Position numbers and translations under genes: made by a program. From JBMNGN01 sp050949865 (GTDB lineage Bacteria; Bacillota; Syntrophomonadia; Syntrophomonadales; Syntrophomonadaceae): 64,000 nt of DNA. The DNA lies in assembly GCA_050949865.1 (NCBI GenBank), contig JBMNGN010000001.1, positions 434,001 through 498,000 of the forward strand, written 5' to 3'. The notes beneath the pieces are model-generated. The model was not told the origin of the DNA and ran no database searches. It saw nothing but the letters and a program-made list of their open reading frames with translations. This document shows, piece by piece, positions 1 through 8,547 of the stretch. Each line of letters starts with the position of its first letter. The first letter of the stretch is position 1.

Positions 1-40
1 AGAAGTATTATGCTTCTGGCTCAGTTAGAAAAAGTTGGGG

Positions 41-70
41 GGAAGCAAGGGGACGTTCTTTTCGCTTCCT
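41..70. repeat. Palindromic REP-like repeat, copy 1
   Basis: A 30-bp unit with outer arms GGAAGC and GCTTCC around a GGGGACGTTCTTTT core. It matches the unit at 47711-47740 at 28 of 30 positions. This copy covers the stop codon of the pyrimidine-nucleoside phosphorylase gene, whose TAG (minus strand) lies at 69-71. The arms could form a hairpin in either strand. Its resemblance to dispersed palindromes mobilised by REP-associated Y1 transposases is inference; no transposase is in the window. Confidence 0.6.
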
Positions 71-1373
71 AATAAAGGGTTTGGATAATAATAGGATCAT
101 TTTTTACGGGTTCATCAGTTAAGTTAAAGGCATTTTTTAATCTTTCTTCAGTGCTTTGGGCTCCCTGCCAGTGGCTTGAATGGATAATGGCCAGAGGTTC
201 GCCCCTTTGTACAAAATCACCTTGCTTTTTCAACAGTTCAATCCCTACCGAGTGATCTATTATATCTCCGATTTTTTCCCGTCCGGCTCCTAAAGACATG
301 GCTAATCTTCCTACCTGCAATGCATCTATACTATGTATATAGCCCGTTTTTAAAGCATTCACTTCTTTCTTTATCAGAGCCGGGCGAAGTCCAAAATCAG
401 GATCACCCAAATCCAGACATCCCTCTTGGGCTTGAACCCATTCTTCAAATTTTTTCAATCCCTGCCCAGAAGCCAATACCTTTACGACAATATGTCGTGC
501 CTGGTCATATGTACCTGCTTTTCCGCCCAAAAGAACCATATTGGCAGCCAGGTGAATTGAAAGCTCTTCCAAATCAGCAGGACCTTTTCCCTGCAGGGTC
601 TTTATTGCTTCCCTAACTTCCAGGCTGTTGCCGATCATCATTCCCAGCGGCTGGTTCATGTTACTGAGTACCGCAATCACATTTCTGCCTGCCCCTTTAC
701 CAATAGCAAGCATGGTCCTGGCTAGCTCAATTGCTTCTTCCCGGTTTTTCATAAAAGCTCCCTGCCCTACTTTAACATCAAGAACAATAGCCTGCGCGCC
801 GGAAGCAATCTTTTTGCTCATTACGCTGGAGGCAATTAGGGGGATGCTATCCACCGTACCAGTAACATCCCTTATCGCATACAGTTTCTTATCTGCCGGA
901 ACCAGGTTTCCGGTTTGTGATATAAGGGCCACCCCAATGGAATTGACCTGCTCAATAAATGCATAATAGTCCATTTCCACCTTAAAACCAGGAATAGACT
1001 CGAACTTGTCGATGGTACCTCCGGTATGGCCTAATCCCCGGCCGGACATTTTAGCTACTGGAACCCCGGCTGCTGCAACTAGAGGAAGTACTACAATAGT
1101 TGTTTTGTCGCCTACTCCGCCAGTGCTGTGCTTGTCTACCTTGATGCCCGTGATAGGCGATAAATCCATTACTTCTCCGGAATAAGCCATAGCCAGAGCC
1201 AGATTGCGCGTCTCTGATTCATCCATGCCGCGAAAATACACCGCCATGGCAAAAGCTGCAACCTGATAATCAGGCACTGTCCCATCAGCAATACTCTTAA
1301 CCAGGAAATTTAGTTCCTCCTGGCTTAAACTTAATCCATCTCTCTTTTTTAAGATTAAATCTTGAAAATTCAT
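69..1373 (-). CDS. pdp: Pyrimidine-nucleoside phosphorylase
   Basis: It phosphorolyses uridine, thymidine or deoxyuridine to the free base and (deoxy)ribose-1-phosphate in cytosolic nucleoside salvage. The 434-residue protein has the normal family length. It carries the phosphate-binding signature KHSTGGVGDKTT near residue 81, the SGRGLGHTGGTIDK segment near residue 110 and a C-terminal alpha/beta domain. The ATG at 1371-1373 follows the deoB stop by a few bases. The neighbour deoB converts the sugar phosphate product, so the pair forms one pathway. The stop codon falls inside the palindromic repeat at 41-70, so the extreme C-terminus may have been altered by that element. Confidence 0.95.
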   Translation of the reverse strand: MNFQDLILKKRDGLSLSQEELNFLVKSIADGTVPDYQVAAFAMAVYFRGMDESETRNLALAMAYSGEVMDLSPITGIKVDKHSTGGVGDKTTIVVLPLVAAAGVPVAKMSGRGLGHTGGTIDKFESIPGFKVEMDYYAFIEQVNSIGVALISQTGNLVPADKKLYAIRDVTGTVDSIPLIASSVMSKKIASGAQAIVLDVKVGQGAFMKNREEAIELARTMLAIGKGAGRNVIAVLSNMNQPLGMMIGNSLEVREAIKTLQGKGPADLEELSIHLAANMVLLGGKAGTYDQARHIVVKVLASGQGLKKFEEWVQAQEGCLDLGDPDFGLRPALIKKEVNALKTGYIHSIDALQVGRLAMSLGAGREKIGDIIDHSVGIELLKKQGDFVQRGEPLAIIHSSHWQGAQSTEERLKNAFNLTDEPVKNDPIIIQTLY

Positions 1374-1376
1374 ACC

Positions 1377-2546
1377 TTATCTCAACTCCATAATAAAGCT
1401 TTTTCCTGGCCTGCCCTGGTAAGGAATTCCAAGGTATTCAGCTATAGAGGCACCTATATCCGCAAAGGACTCCCTAACTCCCAAATCAACATCAGGTTTA
1501 AGTACCTTGCTATAAACTAAAAGGGGTACTTCTTCCCGGGTATGATCCGTACCGACAGTTGTAGGGTCACATCCATGATCCGCAGTTAGGATCAGCAGGT
1601 CTTCAGGATTCATGCGGTGCATGATTTCTGGAAGACGATAATCGAACTCTTCTAAAGCCCTGGCATAACCGAAAGGATCATTTCTGTGACCGTAGAGCTG
1701 ATCAAAGTCAATAAGATTGATAAATATCAGCCCATCCCATACTCCTTCCATAACGTTGAGGGTCTTGTCTATGCCATCTTGGTTGCCTGAGATAGCAAAG
1801 GAATGGGTTATTCCCCTTCCGGCAAAAATATCCTTGATTTTCCCTATTCCTATTACCTTTTGCCCGGCCTTTAGAATATCATCCAGAACATTTGGAGGAG
1901 GTGCCAGGGAATAGTCACGGCGATTCGAAGTCCTGACGAATCTGCCTGGCTCGCCAATAAACGGCCGCGCGATTACCCGGCCTACACCGTGCTCCCCCTG
2001 AAGCAAGTTCCTGGCTTTAACACAGATTTCATATAGTAACGGGAGGGGAATAACCTCTTCATGAGCCGCAACCTGAAAAACACTATCTGCCGATGTATAT
2101 ATAATCGGAAAGCCGGTATTCATATGTTCCTCTCCGAGTTCTTCAATAATTTCAGTACCTGAAGCAACTTTGTTGCCCAGGGTCTTTACCCCTATTAGGC
2201 TTTCAAAATGGGCGATGAGTTCGGGAGGAAATCCGTTTGGGTATACCGGAAAGGCTTTTTCCAGGATAACTCCCATCATTTCCCAATGTCCGGTAGTTGT
2301 ATCTTTGCCCTTGGAGCATTGCCTCGCCCGTCCAAAGCTGCCAATTGCCCTAGCAGTAGGGGAGACCCCGGCTATGTTTTCAATATTCCCTAAACCGAGG
2401 CTCTGCAGGTTGGGCACCTTTAATCCTCCAACGGCCCTGGCGGTATTCTTCAGAGTATTACAGCCCTGGTCACCGTACTGTTCCGCATCTGCACTGGCTC
2501 CAATACCTACACTGTCCAGCACAATCAAGATTGCTTTCTTATGCAT
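1377..2546 (-). CDS. deoB: Phosphopentomutase
   Basis: It interconverts (deoxy)ribose-1-phosphate and -5-phosphate, linking nucleoside breakdown to central metabolism. The 389-residue protein opens with ILIVLDSVGIG, the alkaline-phosphatase-superfamily metal site, and carries a second metal motif TADHGCDPTTVGTDHTRE near residue 320. Length and motifs match the DeoB family over its whole span. It sits between xerD and pdp with short gaps, in the same direction, as in many Firmicutes (drm in Bacillus), so co-transcription is likely. Confidence 0.96.
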   Translation of the reverse strand: MHKKAILIVLDSVGIGASADAEQYGDQGCNTLKNTARAVGGLKVPNLQSLGLGNIENIAGVSPTARAIGSFGRARQCSKGKDTTTGHWEMMGVILEKAFPVYPNGFPPELIAHFESLIGVKTLGNKVASGTEIIEELGEEHMNTGFPIIYTSADSVFQVAAHEEVIPLPLLYEICVKARNLLQGEHGVGRVIARPFIGEPGRFVRTSNRRDYSLAPPPNVLDDILKAGQKVIGIGKIKDIFAGRGITHSFAISGNQDGIDKTLNVMEGVWDGLIFINLIDFDQLYGHRNDPFGYARALEEFDYRLPEIMHRMNPEDLLILTADHGCDPTTVGTDHTREEVPLLVYSKVLKPDVDLGVRESFADIGASIAEYLGIPYQGRPGKSFIMELR

Positions 2547-2575
2547 TTGTAAAATCCTTTCTATATATATTACTA

Positions 2576-3469
2576 TTATGCCCGGGGGTGATATCGCTGG
2601 TATACTTCTCTTAATCGGCTTTTAGTTAAATGAGTATATATCTGGGTAGTAGCAATATCTGCATGGCCCAGCATTTCTTGGACAGCCCTTAAATCAGCTC
2701 CGTTTTCCAACAAGTGGGTGGCAAATGAGTGCCGCAGGGTGTGAGGGGTTACATCCTGGGACAGCTGTGCTTTTTTCGCATAATGGGCCAATATCTTAAA
2801 AAACCCCTGCCTGGTCATTGGCTTCCCGTTAGAATTCAAGAATAGGGTTCTATCTTCCCGGTTCTTTTTGAGCAATAACCCTCTTGCCCTGGTTAAGTAC
2901 CTTTCTATCCAATCAATAGAAGTCTGATTAACGGGTATAATCCGTTCTTTATTTCCTTTCCCCACACATCTTAAAAACCCTACCGTTTTGTTCAGATTAT
3001 CAATTTTTAAGGAGAGCAGTTCAGACACCCTAAGTCCGGTACCATACATCAATTCAAGCATTGCCCGGTCGCGTAACCCCAGGGGGAGTATAACGTTGGG
3101 TTGCTGCATCAGCCTGTCCACATCTTCATGAGAAAGTACCTGAGGCAATCTCCGCTTGATTTTGGGGGTCTCCAAATCAATTGCTGGATTAACCTGCAAG
3201 TAGTCTTCCAGGATCAAAAATTTATAGAAAGTTTTAATGCTTGACAGGCAGCGGGCCATTGTGGCATGAGCTACTCCCTGCTCTAATTGCCAGGTTAAAA
3301 AGTTCATTATGTCATGTTTAGCGACTGCACCAGGTTCTCTTATGTTAGTTTCCTGTTGAAGAAACGTGCTAAACTTTTCCAGGTCTCGTCTGTAGGCAGC
3401 CTGGGTATTATCAGATAATCCCTTTTCATATTTTAAGTAATTGACAAATGCTTGAACCGTCTTTTCCAT
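2576..3469 (-). CDS. xerD: Tyrosine recombinase XerD
   Basis: A site-specific recombinase that resolves chromosome dimers at dif together with a XerC-type partner. The 297-residue protein has the N-terminal SAM-like core-binding domain (residues about 1-90). The catalytic domain has Arg in GTGLRVSEL (about 148), HTLRHSFATHLL (about 243), the LGH box and the nucleophilic Tyr in TTQIYTHL (about 279). All catalytic residues are visible. Its position between spoIIM and deoB is the conserved Firmicute context. XerC versus XerD naming rests on this context and the N-terminal sequence. Confidence 0.95.
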   Translation of the reverse strand: MEKTVQAFVNYLKYEKGLSDNTQAAYRRDLEKFSTFLQQETNIREPGAVAKHDIMNFLTWQLEQGVAHATMARCLSSIKTFYKFLILEDYLQVNPAIDLETPKIKRRLPQVLSHEDVDRLMQQPNVILPLGLRDRAMLELMYGTGLRVSELLSLKIDNLNKTVGFLRCVGKGNKERIIPVNQTSIDWIERYLTRARGLLLKKNREDRTLFLNSNGKPMTRQGFFKILAHYAKKAQLSQDVTPHTLRHSFATHLLENGADLRAVQEMLGHADIATTQIYTHLTKSRLREVYQRYHPRA

Positions 3470-3516
3470 AGGCTACCCCCCGTTTGCGCTGAATGACACC
3501 AGTCTTCTATACACAA

Positions 3517-3783
3517 TTATCTGTTATCTTCATGATAAAATTTTTGCAGCTTAATTACAAACTGATCTAAGGCCCGATCAAATTTAGTATCTCCTTCCAC
3601 TCTCATCGGGTTACCCGATGGATGTTCATCTTCAAACCACCCTCCCAGGGCAGGAATATAATGGTGAAAAAGACCGGTTAAGGCTGGCGCGGCTACAGCA
3701 AAGGCAATAATCAAAGTAATTACAATACCCATCCTAATGCATTTTTTCTTCCAGTTGCGTATAACGATTAACACTTGTCTCAC
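3517..3783 (-). CDS. Small membrane protein between spoIIM and xerD
   Basis: An 88-residue protein with a basic N-terminus, one hydrophobic segment at about residues 17-40 and a polar acidic C-terminal half ending in a possible short helix (LDQFVIKLQKFY). It is a single-pass membrane protein by inspection. I do not recognise a family with certainty. It sits where Bacillus carries yqzK (DUF4227), a small membrane protein upstream of xerD, but I cannot confirm homology. It lies 9 bp after spoIIM and 47 bp before xerD, in the same direction. Confidence 0.7.
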   Translation of the reverse strand: MRQVLIVIRNWKKKCIRMGIVITLIIAFAVAAPALTGLFHHYIPALGGWFEDEHPSGNPMRVEGDTKFDRALDQFVIKLQKFYHEDNR

Positions 3784-3792
3784 CTCCTAATG

Positions 3793-4392
3793 TTAGATTA
3801 TTAATGATAGCAGCCAGGGTGAAAGATAGGCTTCAACAAAAGCCCCAGCGAGAAACAACAGCAGAAAAAACAGCATAAGCATAGTGTACCTTATAACCGC
3901 AGTGGTTAAAGGGACCAAATTTGATTTCCTTCCCTTTACAATATATACTGTAAAATTCATGGCTATAACTGACCAGATTGCCAGAAATGGAACATAAACC
4001 AGATTCTGGGGCAGTATTGATACTATACTAAGCAACCATCCTGCTCCGGCTTTCTCACTTACCAAAAAACCTACAGTAAAGCCAAGGGAAAAACCACGAT
4101 AGAAAATAACTGCCAGTATCAGCGGCAATCCTATTACAGTCAGCCCCAAAAACCATACTCCAACCACTACTCTAGCCTGGTTTATAAAGGCCCCCCAAAG
4201 TAAGCTTTGCTCTCCGGTGTTACCCTGAACGTAATTATCCACCAACTCTAACAGGTGAATCCTTACTTCCCCATCAAGACCCGTTACTTTAGAGTTACCT
4301 AAGATTATCCCGGTCAATAGAATTATTACGACTAGTGAATACTGAATTATATTCTCTTGAATATGGGCTTTGATACGGTTTTTGGGATTCAT
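3793..4392 (-). CDS. spoIIM: Stage II sporulation protein M
   Basis: A polytopic membrane protein of the DMP (SpoIID-M-P) complex, which drives septal peptidoglycan degradation during engulfment. The 199-residue protein shows about five hydrophobic segments, with YSLVVIILLTGIILG near the N-terminus and a C-terminal FFLLLFLAGAFVEAYLSP characteristic of the SpoIIM/DUF95 family. Length agrees with the family. It heads the spoIIM-small protein-xerD-deoB-pdp run and is divergent from uspA. Confidence 0.9.
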   Translation of the reverse strand: MNPKNRIKAHIQENIIQYSLVVIILLTGIILGNSKVTGLDGEVRIHLLELVDNYVQGNTGEQSLLWGAFINQARVVVGVWFLGLTVIGLPLILAVIFYRGFSLGFTVGFLVSEKAGAGWLLSIVSILPQNLVYVPFLAIWSVIAMNFTVYIVKGRKSNLVPLTTAVIRYTMLMLFFLLLFLAGAFVEAYLSPWLLSLII

Positions 4393-4623
4393 TTAGCGCT
4401 CTCCTTAGTGGTTTGCTTAAAAACATCCGCGGCCGGTTAGACAAGATTATCTTTAGAAATTATATTTTAAGGCAATCACGTTTATGCCCATAAAAAACCA
4501 TATAACAGCTGGGAGCCGCTATGGATTAAGGTTGGGCATTTTCGTAAAAAGTTTATAGATCAATTTAAACCGGCGGAGCAAATCACAAAGCATTTTCCCT
4601 CCTATACCTGGTATTGCTTAGCT

Positions 4624-4654
4624 TTGATAGAATAAGTAAGAATAATGTTATAAT
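4624..4654 (+). promoter_or_regulatory. SigA-type promoter for uspA
   Basis: TTGATA at 4624-4629 and a perfect TATAAT at 4649-4654 are separated by 19 bp, slightly longer than the ideal 17. They lie about 37 bp before the uspA start. A GAGGGGGAAG ribosome-binding site precedes the ATG. The rest of 4393-4690 shows nothing else I can name. Confidence 0.6.
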
Positions 4655-4690
4655 GCAAATAGAGTATGCATTATTGAGGGGGAAGCCATT

Positions 4691-5161
4691 ATGTTTAAAA
4701 AATTCCTGGTACCAGTTGACGGCTCCGACTCTTCCAAGCTGGCCTATAAAAAAGCCCTGGAACTGGCAAAATTGACCAACGCGGAAATCGTCCTGCTCCA
4801 AGTTGCATATGATCTTGAATATTACTCACGAAAAGGGGTATTATTTGCCCGGAATTATTATAATGAGAAAGAAGTTAAGGAGCACAGCACATCCATCCTA
4901 AGCGATATAAGGAATAGTGCAGATGAGGGAGATGTGATAATAACCGAACTCATTTTATTAGGGGATCCAGCCCGGAAAATCATTAATGAAGCAAAAAAGA
5001 GCCAGTATGATCTTATCATAATGGGAACCCGGGGTAATGGCCCATTAAAAGGTGCGGTTCTGGGCAGCGTCTCTCATAGAGTTATCACCAACTGCAATTG
5101 CCCGGTTATGGTAGTAAAAAATCCTGATGAAGATGAAAGAGAGGATGAATCGGAAACCTAA
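4691..5161 (+). CDS. Universal stress protein, UspA family
   Basis: A 156-residue single-domain Usp protein. The N-terminal strand FLVPVDGSDSS holds the Asp that contacts the nucleotide. The C-terminal ATP-binding loop MGTRGNGPLKGAVLGSVS fits the G-2x-G-9x-G(S/T) pattern, so this is the ATP-binding branch. The exact stress response is unknown. It is the only plus-strand gene in the first 8 kb, has its own promoter and terminator, and is monocistronic. Confidence 0.92.
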   Translation: MFKKFLVPVDGSDSSKLAYKKALELAKLTNAEIVLLQVAYDLEYYSRKGVLFARNYYNEKEVKEHSTSILSDIRNSADEGDVIITELILLGDPARKIINEAKKSQYDLIIMGTRGNGPLKGAVLGSVSHRVITNCNCPVMVVKNPDEDEREDESET

Positions 5162-5188
5162 TCAAAAGTATATGATTGTTGGGTTTTT
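5154..5188 (+). terminator. Probable intrinsic terminator of uspA
   Basis: An imperfect stem pairs AACC and AATCA (5155-5164) with TGATT and GGGTT (5173-5185), then a short T run follows. It overlaps the uspA stop codon. The stem is broken by a small bulge, hence moderate confidence. Confidence 0.5.
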
Positions 5189-5379
5189 AATATAAATCCC
5201 GGTAAGATTCCCGATTCAAATAACTTCCAATAAGCGTCCTGGTATATTATGGGCTTAATAGTTTTTATTTAGGTCATAACCTGAATGATCAAGCATCGCC
5301 GGCCCTGTAAAAATGCTCGTTACTAATATGCGAAATTAGTGTAGGTTCCCCTTAGATAATAAATAGTGGTTGCCTATGG

Positions 5380-5514
5380 CTATATTTTATTAGTTCTAGT
5401 CCAGATCTTTTGCTCTTGAGCGGCTTTTACCAGCTCATCCCGAAAATCGGAATGGGCTATGCTGATCAGCATTTTGGCCCTCTGCCAGGCAAACCAGGTA
5501 TACAGGATAGTAGT
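5380..5514 (-). pseudogene. 3' remnant of acetyl-CoA hydrolase/CoA-transferase
   Basis: Reading the minus strand upstream from the TAG at 5380-5382 gives an open stretch of 44 codons. Its end reads RAKMLISIAHSDFRDELVK, then AAQEQKIW. This matches the C-terminus of the acetyl-CoA hydrolase / 4-hydroxybutyrate (butyryl-CoA:acetate) CoA-transferase family, which typically ends RAK-LI-IAHP-FR-EL. A stop at 5515-5517 cuts it off and no N-terminal 400 residues are present. It is a deletion remnant lying just downstream of another fatty-acid gene remnant. Confidence 0.7.
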
Positions 5515-5540
5515 TTAAAAATTATTCCAAAATCCTCTCC

Positions 5541-5990
5541 CTATCCGTAGTGCTTTTCCTCATAATCAAAGGCACTTACACAATCCTTTTCAACTTCCCG
5601 TTTATTGGTAGCAGCTTTTTCCTTGGTGAACTCCTTGTACCATTCGTGCTGGATAATTAAACTCATTATTTCATTGGTCCCGACCCAAATCATGGAAAGC
5701 CTTAAATCGCGGAGGATTCTCTCAATGGGATAAACATCAGTATAACCGATGCCACCCATAACCTGCATAGAAAGGTTAGCCACATCCCAGCACTGCTCAG
5801 TTACAAATTTCTTGGCCTCAGATACTAAACGCCGGCAAAGGGACGGATCGGCATTGTTGCCGACAGCTTTGGCCACCGAATGAAGGAAACCCCTGCAGGT
5901 ATCAAGCTTGATAAGTGCTTCCGCAACCTTGAAGCTTACTCCCTGGAATCTATTTATTGTCTTTCCAAAGGCCTTGCGCTTAGTTGAATA
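5541..5990 (-). pseudogene. 3' remnant of acyl-CoA dehydrogenase
   Basis: The minus strand is open for about 149 codons and encodes only the C-terminal helical domain of an acyl-CoA dehydrogenase. KRKAFGKTINRFQG lies at the start, and QVMGGIGYTDVYPIERILRD followed by WVGTNEIM lies near the end. The family length is about 380 residues, so the N-terminal and middle FAD/substrate domains are missing. A stop at 5991-5993 precedes the homology. It abuts the 3' end of the gene at 6002. A short protein from the internal GTG at 5874-5876 is conceivable but would lack the active site. Confidence 0.85.
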
Positions 5991-6001
5991 TCAGTAAATA
6001 T

Positions 6002-6670
6002 TCATGCCCAACCTTCTTTTAATAACAGGTTGGCAATAAACTGGGCGGCCAGGATATCTTCCATAGAATTCCGACTGGCAGCCACTATTGCGATACCTGG
6101 ATTATCATTCCGAATTGAATCCCGGGCTCTTTTTACTGCACTCAGAGCCGGCTCTAAGCCTTTCTGCCGGTAAGTCCTGGCTACGGTTCCGGTAATGACT
6201 TGCCTGCTGACTCTAAATGCAGCATCAAATGCTGCTCCACCGGTTTCGGTTACCGCAATTACCACCTTATCTTTGAAATCAACCAGTTTGGGGACTTCAG
6301 CCCCAATGTTGGGTATAACCGCCTCAATCTGCCCATGTTCAGCCTCAATGCCTTTAATTACCTGAGTGCACCTGGCCAGCCGTTCTTCATCTTTCCCAAT
6401 GCGCGGTTCAGCAATTATTATTATTCCAGTCCCGGCCTGGGCAGATAAACGGCCGGCTTCCCTGCCTATTTCCATCGGTGCAACCTTAACCGGAGCCCGG
6501 GTCACATCAGGACTGCAGCCCAGGACTGCATAGGCGCCGGCATCCAAAGCACTCTCCAGGGTTGTTGACATATCGATTATATCAACAATCATTACCAGCA
6601 TGCGGTCGCAAGCAGCCTTATAGGCCCCGCTGGCATCACTGGTAATTATTAGGCTTTTTGACCTTTCCAT
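6002..6670 (-). CDS. Conserved protein of unknown function
   Basis: A 222-residue soluble protein. I chose the ATG at 6668-6670 because GGAGGAGGTG lies six bases upstream; the GTG at 6677-6679 is part of that Shine-Dalgarno sequence. The protein alternates beta strands and helices (LIITSDASGAYKAACDRM; VVIAVTETGGAAFDAAF) like a nucleotide- or sugar-phosphate-binding Rossmann-type fold, but no catalytic motif is clear. It overlaps the 3' end of the endonuclease Q-like gene by 35 bp, so the two are translationally coupled. No function can be assigned. Confidence 0.75.
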   Translation of the reverse strand: MERSKSLIITSDASGAYKAACDRMLVMIVDIIDMSTTLESALDAGAYAVLGCSPDVTRAPVKVAPMEIGREAGRLSAQAGTGIIIIAEPRIGKDEERLARCTQVIKGIEAEHGQIEAVIPNIGAEVPKLVDFKDKVVIAVTETGGAAFDAAFRVSRQVITGTVARTYRQKGLEPALSAVKRARDSIRNDNPGIAIVAASRNSMEDILAAQFIANLLLKEGWA

Positions 6671-7814
6671 AGCGCCCACCTCCTCCGGGAGATATTAATA
6701 AACGCCCGGCTCTCATTCCTTCTATCAACTGAGCTACCGGGTTTCCGGTTATTCGCGCAATAGCTTTTACAGGAGCATTCTCCGTCACATAAATTTCGTT
6801 AGGGAAAACATTTAGCAATTTTTCCATAGCCCGGGGACCGACTCCCGGAAGATCCTTTAGAGGAACCCTGTAGTTATAAGGGGGACGGTCCAGCGGATGA
6901 TGGGGCTCCTGGAAATCTCTTATTAATGCTATCCGATCATATACCCCCATAACCAGATTATTGCTCCCGCAAGTATGGCACCAGGTAACCGGCGGCTTTT
7001 CACTGGTTATTGTCGAACAGTCAAGGCAGTAGCTGCGGTGATATTTGCCCAGCAAAGGGTCCATACCGTAATTGGCCGTGACCCTGCGTCCGTGTTCTTT
7101 CTTGAAACAATACCTCAGTTCTTGAAAACTCTTATCCTGAACCCTGAATTGATTATATTCCCTTCCGATATTGGCTGCCGAATGGGCATCGGAATTGGTA
7201 AGAAAGGTAAAATTCCGGGTTTCCTCTATCATATCGGCCATATCCGTATCCGCGCTTAGCCCCAGTTCTAGAACTCCTATATGGTTTATATCCTCTCCAA
7301 TTTTTTCCTTTATATTACTGGTCCAGAATCCGTATATCCCCTTATGGGGGGTAAAAGCGTGCGCCAGGCATAATATGCCGTCCAGTACGGCTGCCAGGTT
7401 GATAAGGTCAACTACGGTAGCTTTGACCTTCTGGGTGGAAAGGACCAGATTATTCACCCTAGTTTTTAGATACTTCTGTAACTTACGAATACTGTCCATA
7501 TATGGTAAATAGATTATCACATGAAACCCTTCGGAAGTTTCGACTTCACACCCGGTGATCAGCAATATACCATTGGCAGCCAACAGGCCGCCTTTTTCCT
7601 GTTCAATTAAGTGACCGGCCTCAAGCAGTTCTTCAATTTCGGCTGAAACCGCTGTGCTTCCAGCATCAACAACCCCTACAATACCCAGACCTTTGCGAGG
7701 GGCATAGCTAAAAATAATACTCTTTAAGTCCAGACTTTTTGAGGCAGTTATCTTGATACGATTATTGCCTGCCCGGCCAATATGAACGTGCAGGTCTCCA
7801 AATAAATGCTGCAA
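6636..7814 (-). CDS. Endonuclease Q-type PHP-domain protein
   Basis: Endonuclease Q family proteins cut DNA 5' of deaminated bases (uracil, hypoxanthine) and abasic sites. The protein starts MQHLFGDLHVHIGRAG, with the DLHVH metal motif of the PHP phosphoesterase domain, if TTG at 7812-7814 is used (GGGGAG eight bases upstream). The upstream ATG at 7839-7841 lacks a ribosome-binding site and would overlap the Nudix gene. A four-cysteine zinc site (CLDC, then CHTCG) lies near residue 265-285. A helix-hairpin-helix LPGVGPRAMEKLL follows near residue 325. The paired genes suggest DNA or nucleotide-pool repair. Confidence 0.82.
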   Translation of the reverse strand: MQHLFGDLHVHIGRAGNNRIKITASKSLDLKSIIFSYAPRKGLGIVGVVDAGSTAVSAEIEELLEAGHLIEQEKGGLLAANGILLITGCEVETSEGFHVIIYLPYMDSIRKLQKYLKTRVNNLVLSTQKVKATVVDLINLAAVLDGILCLAHAFTPHKGIYGFWTSNIKEKIGEDINHIGVLELGLSADTDMADMIEETRNFTFLTNSDAHSAANIGREYNQFRVQDKSFQELRYCFKKEHGRRVTANYGMDPLLGKYHRSYCLDCSTITSEKPPVTWCHTCGSNNLVMGVYDRIALIRDFQEPHHPLDRPPYNYRVPLKDLPGVGPRAMEKLLNVFPNEIYVTENAPVKAIARITGNPVAQLIEGMRAGRLLISPGGGGRYGKVKKPNNYQ

Positions 7815-7818
7815 ATAC

Positions 7819-8352
7819 TCATCTCCCCAGCCAATAGGCATATTGAATGCCGATTATGCTTTTGCCGTCTTTTATCTTGCCTTCAAATATCATATTATAT
7901 GCCTGTTTAATCGGGATTTTGATTGTTTCCACCATTTCATCGGGATCGGGGTGGGCTGCCCCGGCTTCTAAACCAGTGGCCAGGAATAAGTAAATCTTTT
8001 CACTGCAAAAACCTGGAGCGCTGTAGTAAGATAGTATCTCTTTCCAGGAAGCGGCTTGCAGCCCGGTTTCCTCCGACAATTCCCTTTTGGCACAATCCAG
8101 CGGTTCTTCGTTGTCTTTAAGGGTTCCAGCGGGTATTTCTATTAATACCTCTTCTGTCGGCTTGCGGAACTGTTTTACCATCCAGATCTGCTGCTCATTA
8201 TCCAAAGCTACTATCGCCACTGCTCCTGGATGTTCGATAATCTCCCTCTTGCCCAGGTTACCACTGGGTAACCGAACCGTATCTACTTTTAGCTTAACAA
8301 TACGACCGGTAAAGACCTGTTCTGAGTCTATGGTCTTCTCTAGAAACTCCAT
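7819..8352 (-). CDS. nudF: Nudix ADP-ribose pyrophosphatase
   Basis: It hydrolyses ADP-ribose to AMP and ribose-5-phosphate in the cytosol. The 177-residue protein has the full Nudix box, from GTLKDNEEPLD to CAKRELSEETGL (about residues 76-98), with the REL-EE core intact, and a downstream Pro-rich YSAPGFCSEK typical of ADP-ribose hydrolases. The start has GGAGGG eight bases upstream. It is followed within a few bases by the endonuclease Q-like gene. Confidence 0.9.
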   Translation of the reverse strand: MEFLEKTIDSEQVFTGRIVKLKVDTVRLPSGNLGKREIIEHPGAVAIVALDNEQQIWMVKQFRKPTEEVLIEIPAGTLKDNEEPLDCAKRELSEETGLQAASWKEILSYYSAPGFCSEKIYLFLATGLEAGAAHPDPDEMVETIKIPIKQAYNMIFEGKIKDGKSIIGIQYAYWLGR

Positions 8353-8415
8353 ATAATTCCCTCCTGCATAAATCCTTTTCCTTATACATAAAATGGTTAC
8401 GAGGTGAGTAGATTA

Positions 8416-8547
8416 ATGAATTACTGCCTGATGGTGAGAAACAGCCGGATAATTTTTGCCGGCCGGTATAGTGAGCTAAAATCTATACTTAATAGCTATC
8501 CCCGCGGCACAACCTTGCAACAATTCATTCAACTCCATTTAAACTAG
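8416..8547 (+). CDS. Small ORF, 43 codons, unknown
   Basis: A plus-strand ORF in the gap between two minus-strand genes. It starts at ATG 8416 with GAGGTG nine bases upstream and ends at 8547, overlapping the DUF3866 gene's 3' end by 9 bp. The product is basic and mixed (MNYCLMVRNSRIIFAG at the start, TTLQQFIQLHLN at the end), with no signal peptide or membrane span. I do not recognise it. The good ribosome-binding site and natural-looking composition are the only support. Confidence 0.4.
   Translation: MNYCLMVRNSRIIFAGRYSELKSILNSYPRGTTLQQFIQLHLN

Noticed and set aside
4583..4801. Minus-strand ORF of 72 codons over the uspA promoter and start
   Set aside because: It overlaps uspA antisense and has no family resemblance.
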